Assembly (NCBI RefSeq): GCF_008107695.1
Contig: NZ_VIRG01000056.1
Span: 124,001 to 188,000, forward strand
Reading direction: 5' to 3'
From: Stappia sp. BW2
GTDB taxonomy: Bacteria; Pseudomonadota; Alphaproteobacteria; Rhizobiales; Stappiaceae
Length of the DNA: 64,000 bases
Part shown: positions 47,279-58,725 of the stretch, one piece after another
How the letters are laid out: the number at the start of each line of letters is the position of its first letter
Numbering within the stretch: the first letter of the stretch is position 1
The notes under the pieces: model-generated
Told to the model about the DNA's origin: nothing
Database searches by the model: none
The model's input: only the letters and a program-made list of their open reading frames with translations
Position numbers and translations under genes: made by a program

Positions 47279-47591
47279 AATCAACTTGAATCGGTTCCGA
47301 ATTCAAATTCCAGCATTTCCAATCTTGGTTCCATGACGTCTGTCTCTCTTGGAATTGGTCCGGGCATGCGCGAGAGCTCTGAACCTTCGGGTGAACGTGT
47401 ATGAGATCACGGTTCATCAAAGAACCATTTCCTCATGCCTCACCGACAAGTGTTGCGAATACCCGGATCAAGGAGCGACAGCCTTGACGATGGTGATGCA
47501 CTGAGTGAGGAGACATGGGATCTGTGGGCTCTTTGCGAGACCTCGCCAGACGCGGAGCTTTTCCACGCAGACCAGTTTCTCGCAGCCAATT

Positions 47592-47605
47592 GATTCACGT
47601 GAAAC
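47592..47605 (-). other. parS: parS site G
   Basis: GATTCACGTGAAAC, 122 bp before the mnmE start codon. Confidence 0.9.
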
Positions 47606-47727
47606 AGATAGGCCTGCGGAACCACTCGCTTCGATTCGGTGGCGGAATGGCGTGGCTTGTTCTTTTCCGCCGTGACGAGACTTGATAAAGAGGCGGTCCA
47701 CGTACCGACGTCGAACCGGAAGACACC

Positions 47728-49077
47728 ATGGCTGACACGATCTTTGCGCTCTCCAGTGGAGCAGTCCCTTCGGGCGTTGCGGTGATCCGTGTGTCCGGGC
47801 CAGGCACCAGGGAGATCGTTGAGGCGCTGGCGGGCAGGGTGCCGGAACCACGCAAGACAATGCTTGCCAAGCTGCGTCACCCGGAGACGGGTGACGTCCT
47901 GGATGAGTCTCTGGTGCTCTATTTCGAGGGGCCGGCAAGCTTTACCGGAGAGGATGTTGCAGAGTTCCAGTGTCATGGTGGACGTGCCGTTGTCTCAGGT
48001 CTTCTGTCCGTGCTTTCTGCATTTCCCCAGTGCCGCCCAGCTGAAGCAGGGGAGTTCACCCGGCGCGCATTCGACCGGGGCCGGATGGATCTGACGGAAG
48101 TTGAGGGTCTGGCAGATCTCATTGCCGCAGAGACCGAGAGCCAGCGCAAGCAGGCCGTCCGACAGATGGGCGGTGCTCTCGGCAATCTTTATGACGATTG
48201 GCGGAAACGCCTTATCCATATGCGGGCGATGATCGAGGCGGACTTTGATTTTGCCGACGAGGAAGATGTTCCGGGCAGCGTTGCCGAAGAGGTCTGGTCC
48301 GAAGCAAGGCAGCTTCAAACCGAGATCGCAGAGCATCTGGAAAAGTCTCGCAGCGGGGAACGCCTGCGCTCGGGCCTTCAGGTGGTTCTGATGGGTGCAC
48401 CGAACGCCGGCAAGTCCAGCTTGCTGAACGCCATTGCCGGACGGGAAGTTGCCATTGTTACCGAAGAAGCCGGCACGACCCGGGATGTCATCGAGGTTCA
48501 CCTGGATCTGGCAGGTTATCCCGTGACGCTGGTCGACACTGCGGGTCTTCGGCAGACAGAGGGTGTGGTTGAGAAAGAGGGTATTCGCAGGGCAGAAGAA
48601 CGGGGCCGGGGAGCAGACCTGATCCTGTGGGCCGTAGAGCCGGGCGGGGTGGAGCATGACGATGCGACTGCCGGTCTTCCGCACGATCTGCGAAGCAGCG
48701 TACCTGTCTGGACGGTTCGTACGAAGGCCGATCTTGAGACTCTTCCGGAACAAGACTCTTCCGGAACGATCCAGGAAATTGCTTGTTCCAGCACAAGTGC
48801 CGAGGGGATGAACCCGCTTTTTTCGCGCCTCACACGTTTTGCTGAGGAAACAATTTCCCTTGGTGAAGCTCCACTGGCAACACGGGAGCGGCACCGTCAT
48901 TATCTAAATGACTGCCTGTCGGGGTTGCGAGCGGCCGTTGAACTGGACCATCTACCGGCAGAGCTTCGTGCAGAAGACCTCCGTTCGGCTGCCGATGCGC
49001 TGGGGCGGATCACCGGCCGGATCGATGTTGAGGATCTGCTCGATGTGATCTTCCGGGACTTCTGTATCGGCAAATGA
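47728..49077 (+). CDS. mnmE: tRNA uridine-5-carboxymethylaminomethyl modification GTPase MnmE
   Basis: 449 residues. With MnmG it modifies the wobble uridine of several tRNAs. The N-terminal tetrahydrofolate-binding domain (FALSSGAVPSGVAVIRVSG) is followed by a helical domain. The G domain has GAPNAGKSS, EEAGTTRD, DTAG and a degenerate TKAD. The protein ends in the invariant CIGK with the functional Cys446. It is separated from mnmG by a gap that carries two parS sites. Confidence 0.97.
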   Translation: MADTIFALSSGAVPSGVAVIRVSGPGTREIVEALAGRVPEPRKTMLAKLRHPETGDVLDESLVLYFEGPASFTGEDVAEFQCHGGRAVVSGLLSVLSAFPQCRPAEAGEFTRRAFDRGRMDLTEVEGLADLIAAETESQRKQAVRQMGGALGNLYDDWRKRLIHMRAMIEADFDFADEEDVPGSVAEEVWSEARQLQTEIAEHLEKSRSGERLRSGLQVVLMGAPNAGKSSLLNAIAGREVAIVTEEAGTTRDVIEVHLDLAGYPVTLVDTAGLRQTEGVVEKEGIRRAEERGRGADLILWAVEPGGVEHDDATAGLPHDLRSSVPVWTVRTKADLETLPEQDSSGTIQEIACSSTSAEGMNPLFSRLTRFAEETISLGEAPLATRERHRHYLNDCLSGLRAAVELDHLPAELRAEDLRSAADALGRITGRIDVEDLLDVIFRDFCIGK

Positions 49078-49080
49078 CCT

Positions 49081-49094
49081 GTTTCACGTGAATC
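49081..49094 (+). other. parS: parS site H
   Basis: GTTTCACGTGAATC, beginning 4 bp after the mnmE stop. It is part of an 18 bp direct repeat with site I. Confidence 0.9.
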
Positions 49095-49133
49095 ATTCCA
49101 GGCGAACTGTGGATCGGTTCACTGCCGGAACAT

Positions 49134-49147
49134 GTTTCACGTGAATC
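49134..49147 (+). other. parS: parS site I
   Basis: GTTTCACGTGAATC, same orientation as H and exactly 53 bp from it, about five helical turns. Confidence 0.9.
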
Positions 49148-49375
49148 ATTTTCGCGGTGGTGGAGGCGAAATGATCTGCCGTACCAGACGATGTATCTGT
49201 TCGCGGAAATTCCGCTTTGACCTCCAGCAGCGTCACACGTATAAGTCTCGGTGAACAAGTGCCGGTTTGTGCGGCCTGTGATAGTCTGGCCAAGGCCGGA
49301 CAATGATCCCGAAAACCGAACCGGACAGACCCGAACCCGACACCCAGCTGCCGGGTCGCGTGAGCGGTAGAGACT
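49148..49375. other. mnmE-mnmG intergenic region, right part
   Basis: About 230 bp without a gene. It should hold the mnmG promoter. Apart from the two parS sites to its left I see no further repeat or terminator. Confidence 0.5.
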
Positions 49376-51262
49376 ATGAACGAACTGGACCTGACATTCG
49401 ACGTAGTGGTGATTGGCGGTGGGCACGCGGGCTGCGAAGCCGCGGCGGCATCTGCGCGCGCCGGTGCCACGACTGCGCTGGTCACCCATCGCTTCGACAC
49501 TATTGGCGTAATGTCCTGTAACCCGGCCATTGGTGGTCTGGGGAAGGGTCATCTCGTACGAGAGATCGATGCGCTCGACGGATTGATGGGACGGGTCGCC
49601 GACAAGGGCGGGATCCAGTTTCGCATGCTCAACCGGCGCAAGGGGCCTGCTGTTCGTGGGCCTCGTGCCCAGGCGGATCGCAAGCTCTACCGGGAAGCGA
49701 TGCAGCGCGAGATTGCTGCGGTCGAAGGTCTGAGTGTTGTTGAGGGGGAAGCCCACAAGATCCGGTTTGACCGAGACGGCGAGACACGTTCTGTTTCCGG
49801 GATCGAATTGGCCGATGGCCGAGTGATCAACTGCCGCGCCATTGTGCTGACGAGCGGAACGTTTCTCCGCGGCCTTATTCATATCGGCGACAGGAAGATC
49901 CCGGCTGGCCGGTCCGGTGAGGCTCCGGCGCTTGGACTGTCTGAATCGCTTGAGCAGATCGGCTTCGATCTTGGCCGCCTCAAGACGGGTACACCTGCAC
50001 GGCTGGACGGGAGGACAATCCACTGGGACAAGCTCGAAGAGCAGCCCGGTGATGAGGACCCGATCCCGTTTTCCACGTTGACGGACAAGATCGTAACGCC
50101 TCAGATACCGTGCCACATCACACGCACAACGCCTGAGACCCATCGGATCATTCGCGAGAACCTCTCCCGTTCCGCAATGTACTCGGGTGAGATCAAGGGA
50201 CGGGGCCCGCGCTATTGCCCGTCCATCGAAGACAAGATCGTTCGCTTTGGCGACAGGGACGGACACCAGATCTTTCTGGAGCCGGAAGGGCTGGATGATC
50301 ACACGGTCTATCCGAACGGCATTTCCACATCTCTGCCCGAAGACGCACAGATCGCGTTTCTGAAGACCATTCCGGGTCTGGAAGACGTGGTGGTATTGCA
50401 GCCGGGCTACGCGATTGAATATGACCATGTCGACCCGCGCGAGCTGCGTCCGACACTGGAAGCCAAGCGCTGTTCCGGTCTTTACCTGGCTGGCCAGATC
50501 AACGGGACGACCGGATATGAGGAAGCAGGGGCGCAGGGTCTCGTCGCTGGCCTCAATGCCGCGCTGAAGGCTGCCGGCAAGGAACCGTTCGTGGTGGACC
50601 GGTCTGAAGGCTATATCGGTGTCATGATCGACGATCTGATCACCAGAGGTATCACCGAACCGTATCGGATGTTCACGTCCCGCGCAGAATACCGGTTGTC
50701 GCTGCGGGCGGACAATGCGGACCAGCGTCTTACTCCGTTGGGTATCGCGATTGGCTGCGTGTCGGAAACCCGGCGCTGTGCCTTCGAAAGCAAGTTGGCC
50801 CGGATCGCCGCGGCCCGGGATCTTTTGACGAACCTGACGGTGACACCGTCAGAAGCGCAGAAAAAAGGATTGCCGGTGAACCAGGATGGCATTCGCCGGT
50901 CGGCGTTTGATCTGCTCTCCTATCCGAATGTTACCTTTGAAGGCCTGACGCATGTCTGGCCGGAACTGAAAGATATCGATCCGGCGATTGCCGAACAGGT
51001 TGCGACCGACGCGCTTTACGCTGTTTACCTCGACCGTCAGATGGCGGATATCGAAGCGTTGAAACGCGATGAAGCCTTGTCGATCCCTGATAGTTTCGAC
51101 TACGAAGCGATCACCGGTCTCTCCAATGAAGTGCGCCAGAAGCTGATCGATGTTCGCCCGGCAACCCTTGGTCAGGCGTCACGAATGGACGGCATGACAC
51201 CAGCCGCACTTACCCTGATCCTGTCGCGTCTGAAACGTCAAAGCCAGAAGGGGGCTGCCTGA
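49376..51262 (+). CDS. mnmG: tRNA uridine-5-carboxymethylaminomethyl modification enzyme MnmG
   Basis: 628 residues, FAD enzyme partner of MnmE. The dinucleotide fold opens with [21 protein letters not shown]; the family signature [20 protein letters not shown] follows. [20 protein letters not shown] and the tRNA-binding C-terminal helices are present. Its TGA overlaps the rsmG ATG (ATGA-type coupling). Confidence 0.97.
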   Translation: MNELDLTFDVVVIGGGHAGCEAAAASARAGATTALVTHRFDTIGVMSCNPAIGGLGKGHLVREIDALDGLMGRVADKGGIQFRMLNRRKGPAVRGPRAQADRKLYREAMQREIAAVEGLSVVEGEAHKIRFDRDGETRSVSGIELADGRVINCRAIVLTSGTFLRGLIHIGDRKIPAGRSGEAPALGLSESLEQIGFDLGRLKTGTPARLDGRTIHWDKLEEQPGDEDPIPFSTLTDKIVTPQIPCHITRTTPETHRIIRENLSRSAMYSGEIKGRGPRYCPSIEDKIVRFGDRDGHQIFLEPEGLDDHTVYPNGISTSLPEDAQIAFLKTIPGLEDVVVLQPGYAIEYDHVDPRELRPTLEAKRCSGLYLAGQINGTTGYEEAGAQGLVAGLNAALKAAGKEPFVVDRSEGYIGVMIDDLITRGITEPYRMFTSRAEYRLSLRADNADQRLTPLGIAIGCVSETRRCAFESKLARIAAARDLLTNLTVTPSEAQKKGLPVNQDGIRRSAFDLLSYPNVTFEGLTHVWPELKDIDPAIAEQVATDALYAVYLDRQMADIEALKRDEALSIPDSFDYEAITGLSNEVRQKLIDVRPATLGQASRMDGMTPAALTLILSRLKRQSQKGAA

Positions 51263-51918
51263 TGGGCCGCCCAGTGATGTTGAATACATCTGGACAGGTT
51301 GTGCATAAGTATGGGGATGTTTCACGTGAAACGTTGAACCGGCTCCAGATCTTTGTCGATCTCGTCTTGAAGTGGCAACCCGCACAAAACCTGATCGCGC
51401 CGTCGACGATCCCCGATATCTGGACGCGTCACGTGGCAGATAGCCTGCAAACCCAGTGGAGTTTTCCCGAGGCGCGCACATGGGTGGATATCGGCAGTGG
51501 CGGCGGTTTTCCGGGTATTGTCACGGCTATCCTTCTGGCCGATGAACCAGACGCTCATGTCCACATGATCGAGAGCAATCAGCGCAAGGTCGCGTTTCTC
51601 AGAACGGCTCTGAGGGAAACAGAATCTAAGGGAACGGTGCATCCGGGCCGGATCGAATCGGTTGCGAAAGATTGGAAGCACGACCCGGTGGACGCAGTGT
51701 CGGCACGTGCATTGGCTTCGCTAGACCTGCTTTTTCAGCTCTCCGAACCGTTCACGGCGGCAGGAGCAAAGGCTGTTTTCCACAAAGGTCAGGATTTTCA
51801 GCGAGAAGTTAACGAAGCTACTGCCCGTTGGCAGTTCGACATGATAGAAAAAGACAGTCTTGTTGATCCAATGAGCCGGATGCTTCTTTTCTCAAATATT
51901 TCAGCCCGGCCGGAGTAG
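51262..51918 (+). CDS. rsmG: 16S rRNA (guanine-527-N7) methyltransferase RsmG
   Basis: 218 residues. The SAM-binding fold has VDIGSGGGFPGI and MIESNQRKVAFLR, and ARALASLDLLF is the family's C-terminal motif. The sequence GDVSRETLNRL near residue 20 is encoded by a perfect parS site. The gene begins one base inside the mnmG stop codon and leads into parA after 20 bp, the classic mnmG-rsmG-parA-parB cluster. Confidence 0.96.
   Translation: MGRPVMLNTSGQVVHKYGDVSRETLNRLQIFVDLVLKWQPAQNLIAPSTIPDIWTRHVADSLQTQWSFPEARTWVDIGSGGGFPGIVTAILLADEPDAHVHMIESNQRKVAFLRTALRETESKGTVHPGRIESVAKDWKHDPVDAVSARALASLDLLFQLSEPFTAAGAKAVFHKGQDFQREVNEATARWQFDMIEKDSLVDPMSRMLLFSNISARPE
51319..51332. other. parS: parS site J, fully symmetric, inside rsmG
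   Basis: GTTTCACGTGAAAC, the perfect palindrome and the only one of the ten sites without GANTC. It encodes VSRET of RsmG. Confidence 0.93.
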
Positions 51919-51937
51919 CCAGGAAGGTGTCGTAGCA

Positions 51938-52762
51938 ATGAGCATGCTTCCCGAAATGCCGCGCGTTCTCGCGCTCGCGAACCAGAAGGGCGGGGTGGGC
52001 AAAACCACGACCGCTATTAACCTCGGCACGGCGCTTGCTGCGATTGGCGAAAAAGTTCTGGTGATCGATCTTGATCCGCAGGGCAACGCCTCGACAGGTC
52101 TGGGCATCGAACATCGTGACCGGGGCCTGTCGACCTATGAAGTTCTGAGCGGCGACTGTTCCCTGGCCGAGGCCGTTCGCGAAACCGCGGTGCAGCGCCT
52201 CTGGGTGGCACCATCAACCATGGACCTTCTGGGCCTTGAACTGGAAATTGCTTCCACAAGCGATCGTGCGTTTCGGCTGCGCAGCGCCATCGAGAACCTG
52301 ACCCAGTCGCGTCTGTTCCAGGAAATCGGTTTTACCTATGTCCTGGTTGACTGTCCGCCGTCGCTGAACCTGCTGACGATCAACGCCCTGTCCGCATCGC
52401 ATTCCATTCTGGTACCACTCCAGTGCGAGTTCTTCGCGCTTGAAGGCCTCAGTCAGTTGCTCAGCACGGTTGAGCAGGTGAAGAATGCGCTGAACCCTGA
52501 ACTCAGCATTCATGGCATCGTCCTGACCATGTACGACAGCCGTAACAACCTCTCCAGCCAGGTGGTCGCCGACGTGCGCGAAACCATGGGCGATGCGGTT
52601 TACGAAACGATCATTCCACGCAACGTTCGTATTTCGGAAGCTCCGTCCTACGGCAAGCCGGCGCTGCTTTACGATCTGAAGTGTGCGGGCAGCCAGGCCT
52701 ATCTGCGGCTGGCGTCCGAGATCATTCAGCGTGAGCGCGAATTGCGACGCGTTGCGGCATAA
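51938..52762 (+). CDS. parA: chromosome partitioning ATPase ParA
   Basis: 274 residues, deviant Walker ATPase (KGGVGKTTTAINLG, residues 17-30, with the signature Lys17). Other motifs are VIDLDPQGNAST and LVDCPPSLNLL. It lacks the N-terminal DNA-binding extension of plasmid ParA, as is usual for chromosomal forms. ParA binds DNA non-specifically and pulls ParB-parS complexes to the pole. AGGAAGG lies 17 bp upstream. parB follows after 107 bp. Confidence 0.97.
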   Translation: MSMLPEMPRVLALANQKGGVGKTTTAINLGTALAAIGEKVLVIDLDPQGNASTGLGIEHRDRGLSTYEVLSGDCSLAEAVRETAVQRLWVAPSTMDLLGLELEIASTSDRAFRLRSAIENLTQSRLFQEIGFTYVLVDCPPSLNLLTINALSASHSILVPLQCEFFALEGLSQLLSTVEQVKNALNPELSIHGIVLTMYDSRNNLSSQVVADVRETMGDAVYETIIPRNVRISEAPSYGKPALLYDLKCAGSQAYLRLASEIIQRERELRRVAA

Positions 52763-52771
52763 GGCAGGATC

Positions 52772-52785
52772 GATTCGGCTCCGAT
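52772..52785. repeat. TCGGNNCCGA motif in the parA-parB gap
   Basis: GATTCGGCTCCGAT, a fourth copy of the inverted repeat found beside parS sites B, E and F. Here it has no parS next to it, but it contains GATTC (GANTC). Confidence 0.5.
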
Positions 52786-52869
52786 CTGGCAAGTTTTGAG
52801 GCATGGTGGCGGAAGAGGCACAGTCACCATGCGTTATCCTATTGAATTATAAAAAGAAAAAGGTGCGGT

Positions 52870-53772
52870 ATGGCGGAAAAAGACGTCAAGAACAAACGTT
52901 TGGGCCGTGGTCTGGCGGCGCTGATCGGAGATTCAGCTCCCGAGTCGGCCGCACCGCCTGAAAAGATCATTCGCGATTCCCGCAGGGTTCCGATTGAGCA
53001 TCTTGAACCGAACCCGCGCAACCCGCGCAAGACCTTCACCGAGAAGGACCTGGGCGATCTTTCGGAATCGCTGAAGGCAAAGGGCATTGTTCAGCCGATC
53101 CTGGTCCGTCCGGCAGCAGGGAAGCCCAACCGCTTCGAGATCATTGCCGGCGAACGCCGCTGGCGGGCGGCACAGCGGGCAGGGCTGCATGAAGCGCCGA
53201 TCATCATCCGCGACGTGACTGATCAGGAAGCGCTTGAGCTTGCCATCATTGAAAACGTGCAGCGCGCCGATCTCAATCCGATCGAAGAGGCGATGGGCTA
53301 CGAGCAGCTCACGGCCGAGTTCAGCTACAGCCAGGGCGAACTCGCCAAGGTGATCGGCAAGAGCCGCAGCCACGTCGCCAACACGATGCGTCTGTTGAAG
53401 TTGCCGAATTCGGTGAAGGACTATCTGGCCGAAGGCCTGCTGACAGCCGGCCATGCTCGCGCCCTGATCACTGTTGACGATCCCGCGGCTCTGGCGGAGT
53501 TGATCGTGGAAAAGGGCCTGACGGTTCGCGACGCGGAAAAGCTGTCGCAGGATCCGGATGCCCTCGCCAAGATCACCGGCAAGAAAACGCCGGGCGACAA
53601 GCCGCAGAAGGACGCTGACACCAAGGCTCTGGAAAAGCGGCTGACCGACACACTGGGCCTGAAGGTGACCGTTGGTCACAAACCAGGCAAGGAAACCGGC
53701 GATCTCAAGATCAAATACACCTCGCTCGAACAGCTTGACGAGCTTTGCAAGAAGCTGGGTGTCGAAACATAA
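52870..53772 (+). CDS. parB: chromosome partitioning protein ParB
   Basis: 300 residues. The N-terminus (KRLGRGLAALIG) is the ParA-stimulating part. The CTP-binding ParB/Srx domain has GERRWRAAQ (94-102) and ENVQRADLNPIEEA (128-141). The parS-reading helix-turn-helix is YSQGELAKVIGKSRSHVANT (residues 153-172). The C-terminal dimer domain is at about 245-300. Ten candidate target sites lie in this window. A terminator follows. Confidence 0.97.
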   Translation: MAEKDVKNKRLGRGLAALIGDSAPESAAPPEKIIRDSRRVPIEHLEPNPRNPRKTFTEKDLGDLSESLKAKGIVQPILVRPAAGKPNRFEIIAGERRWRAAQRAGLHEAPIIIRDVTDQEALELAIIENVQRADLNPIEEAMGYEQLTAEFSYSQGELAKVIGKSRSHVANTMRLLKLPNSVKDYLAEGLLTAGHARALITVDDPAALAELIVEKGLTVRDAEKLSQDPDALAKITGKKTPGDKPQKDADTKALEKRLTDTLGLKVTVGHKPGKETGDLKIKYTSLEQLDELCKKLGVET

Positions 53773-53800
53773 TAAGTTATTGAATTTATTTATCAATTAA

Positions 53801-53833
53801 GAAGCCGAAGCATATCTTGCTCCGGCTTTTTTT
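53801..53833 (+). terminator. intrinsic terminator of parAB
   Basis: Stem AAGCCGAAGC with GCTCCGGCTT (one bulge) followed by seven T's, 30 bp past the parB stop. Confidence 0.85.
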
Positions 53834-53860
53834 GATTGTGTCAAGCTGCCACCCCTACAC

Positions 53861-53971
53861 CCCTCATCCTGAGGAGCCGCAGTAGCGGCGTCTCGAAGGA
53901 CGGGCCACCGGTTCTGGAGTTTGCCGCCCATCCTTCAAGACAGCGCTTGGGCGCTTTCTCAGGATGAGGGG
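53861..53971. repeat. palindromic intergenic repeat, family 1, copy 2
   Basis: About 110 bp, ends CCCTCATCCTGAGGAGCCGC and TCTCAGGATGAGGGG, with inner arms TCTCGAAGGACGGG and CCCATCCTTCAAGA. It is a clear homologue of the element at 39038. Confidence 0.87.
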
Positions 53972-54065
53972 AAGATATCCGGGGCGATGTTGGGCTTCGG
54001 AATAAGATTAGCGGAGGTTGGTAAGGAGCGTCCTAGCGCCGCTGGTGAGGCACGCTGGGGAACAA

Positions 54066-54114
54066 ACCGCCCACACCTCGAGACAGCGCTGCGGCGCTTC
54101 CTCAGGATGAGGGC
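54066..54114. repeat. palindromic intergenic repeat, family 1, right half only
   Basis: CGAGACAGCGCTGCGGCGCT followed by TCCTCAGGATGAGGGC matches the right arm of copies 1 and 2. The left arm is missing or decayed. With copy 2 it fills most of the 400 bp between parB and holA, where I see no gene. Confidence 0.75.
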
Positions 54115-54172
54115 GCGTGTGAGACCATAAAGAATACAGGGAGGCTCAGGGAGAGGAGCAGAGGGTGGTCTT

Positions 54173-55213
54173 TTACCGCCGCTGTTGTCGTGCTCTGGCG
54201 GCTCTGCCGAGCTTGAGGAGGGCCTCGGAGAGGACAGGGACGCCGAGGGCATCGTTGAGGCGCGAAATGCGTGTGGCCTCGCTCAGAATATCCATCGCGC
54301 GTTCCAGGTCGCTCAGCGACCAGATCCGCAGCTGCTGGGTAAACCTTGGTTTGCGGGAGAAGAAGATTGGCGGGCGTTGCCCGTCAACGACGGCCTGAGC
54401 GTTTTTGCCTTGCTCGATATCGATTCGCATCCGATGCAAAAGCTGAAAGTGTTTCAGGGTCTGGTTGGCGATGACAGATGCCTTCGAGCCGGCTTCCGCA
54501 AGCCGTTCCAGACCGTGATCCAGCATGGCAAGGTCACCTGATGCTGCCGCGTCGATCAGTTCGGACATTTCGAAGGCCGATGCGTCACCGATGATGGCCT
54601 CGACGTCTTCGCTATCGATCCGGCCCTTGTTGAGGGCATACAGGCAGAGCTTTTTCAGTTCGCCGCGGCTGGCCATGCGGTCGCCGCCCAGAAGGCTGTG
54701 CAGGGCCGCGCGGGCTTCGCGGGTCACCGACAGACCGGCTTCTCGGGTTTCCTCATCGATCAGCTGATCAATGCCCCTGTCGTTATCGGCGTAACAGGGC
54801 AGGGCTACGGCGCGTTTGTGCGGTTCGATCAGCTTTCTGAGGCCGGCACCCTTCTTGATGTCGCCGCCTTCCAGAACCACCAGGGTTTGCCAGTCGTCGT
54901 GCTTGAGAACCGGCTCTACCGCCGAATTGAGATTGCGCGAGGAGGCATCCTTCACCCACACGATCCTGCGGCCGCCAAACAGCGGAACGGTCAGAACTTC
55001 GTCAATGAGCCGATTCGGATCCGAACCAAGATCCGAGGCATCAAGCTTGATCAGATTAAACGGATCGCTTTCGCCTTCAGAGGCCTTGTTGACGAGGCGG
55101 GTGGCGCGTTCCGAGACAAGTCCGGTATCAGGGCCAAAGATCAGAACAACGCCGCCAGCCTCCGGAGGATTGGCAACGAAACGGTCGATCTCCGCAGCTT
55201 TCAGGACGGTCAC
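54173..55213 (-). CDS. holA: DNA polymerase III delta subunit
   Basis: 346 residues, clamp-loader subunit that opens the sliding clamp. The start MTVLKAAEIDRFVANP, VLIFGPDTGLVSERAT and VWVKDASSRN fit HolA, as does the C-terminal collar with LIDAAASGDLAMLDHGLERL. GTG start with a GGAGG site. It is last in the leftward leuS-lptE-holA operon and faces parB tail to tail. Confidence 0.94.
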   Translation of the reverse strand: MTVLKAAEIDRFVANPPEAGGVVLIFGPDTGLVSERATRLVNKASEGESDPFNLIKLDASDLGSDPNRLIDEVLTVPLFGGRRIVWVKDASSRNLNSAVEPVLKHDDWQTLVVLEGGDIKKGAGLRKLIEPHKRAVALPCYADNDRGIDQLIDEETREAGLSVTREARAALHSLLGGDRMASRGELKKLCLYALNKGRIDSEDVEAIIGDASAFEMSELIDAAASGDLAMLDHGLERLAEAGSKASVIANQTLKHFQLLHRMRIDIEQGKNAQAVVDGQRPPIFFSRKPRFTQQLRIWSLSDLERAMDILSEATRISRLNDALGVPVLSEALLKLGRAARARQQRR

Positions 55214-55237
55214 GGCCGTTTGCCTCCAGGGCCTGGG

Positions 55238-55799
55238 TTACGACTGGCTGGCGAAATAGCCGGCAATCCGGGCGGCGATATCGTCGGCAACAGCCTTGGC
55301 AACACGTTCCTGCGCATTGCGGTAGGCACGGGTGTTGGCAAATCGCTGGTTGGAGAAGTCGTAGGAAGCGGACTTGAATGCCCGGCCGGTCATCAGGGTT
55401 TCGTTGGTTGCCAGATCACTCAGAACGAAAGTGGAGTTCATCGTGGTCGTATAGGCGGACGGCACGTCGGAAAACTGCTCCACGCCGACTTCCGCGCTAC
55501 CGACGTCCATCAGCACCTTGAGACGATACTTCTTGGCGCCTGAGCCTGCGCCGCGCTCGAACCGGTAGGTCAGCTCGTTGTAGAGGACGCGCGATGCATC
55601 GTTGTTGGCAAACTGGCTGGAGATGGACTCCAGTTCAATGGCTGCAAGTTCGCTCGCCACGGAAGAGGGGGCAGAGCCGAAGTCGCCCGTGCTGCTGCCA
55701 TAGAGCGGGCGAACCTGGCAACCGCCCAGGGTCACGGCGGCGGCAAACGCGGCGCAAAGGGCAGCGCGCCGCAACGCGCCGCTGTTCAGGAAGAGGTTG

Positions 55800-55813
<14 letters not shown>
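55238..55813 (-). CDS. lptE: LPS-assembly lipoprotein LptE
   Basis: 191 residues. Lipoprotein signal with lipobox TLGGC, lipidated Cys32. The mature N-terminus QVRPLYGSS is the alphaproteobacterial LptE hallmark. LptE plugs the outer-membrane LptD barrel that exports lipopolysaccharide. Its start overlaps the leuS stop by 14 bp, and holA follows after 24 bp. Confidence 0.92.
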
Positions 55814-58421
<2,608 letters not shown>

Positions 58422-58725
58422 CTATTGTGCCGTTTGTTCTTGCCGCCGGATGCGGCGGATTTCCTGAAAGATTGACTGCCGGACTGTCACCAGAAATCGC
58501 GTCCGGGGTCAACATGTGAGAAGAGAATGATCTTGCAGATGCCTGTTTATTTCGCAACGCGGCATTCGTAAAGCTGTGGGATGGCAGCTTCCGGCCTGTT
58601 TTGCGCTCAAATGCACCTCCGGCGTCAGGGCCAACCGAAAGAGCTCTTGAGATTGAAGGTCGAGCGGGCATAAGAGAGGGGATGCCCGGACGGGCAGAGC
58701 GCCCGGCAAATTGAAGGACCAACCG
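58422..58725. other. 304 bp divergent region between leuS and yggS
   Basis: No gene found. It must carry both promoters. A short hairpin GCCGCCGGATGCGGCGG lies near 58441, close to the leuS start. Otherwise nothing notable. Confidence 0.5.

Larger units (their letters stand above)
46880..47727. other. 848 bp gene-free centromere core between GNAT-2 and mnmE
   Basis: No frame here has both a ribosome site and protein-like composition. The stretch holds parS sites D, E, F and G and two copies of a parS plus TCGGNNCCGA module (46958-46994 and 47265-47301). GANTC sites include 46914, 46967, 46981, 47274, 47288, 47592 and 47632. It must also contain the mnmE promoter near its right end. Confidence 0.75.

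Noticed and set aside
47440..47976. A 178-codon minus-strand frame across the gene desert and the mnmE start
   Set aside because: It has no ribosome site, its composition is not protein-like, and half of it is antisense to mnmE.
51655..51666. GAATCGGTTGCG in rsmG as a further companion motif
   Set aside because: The right half does not match CCGA, and it lies in coding sequence without a parS nearby.
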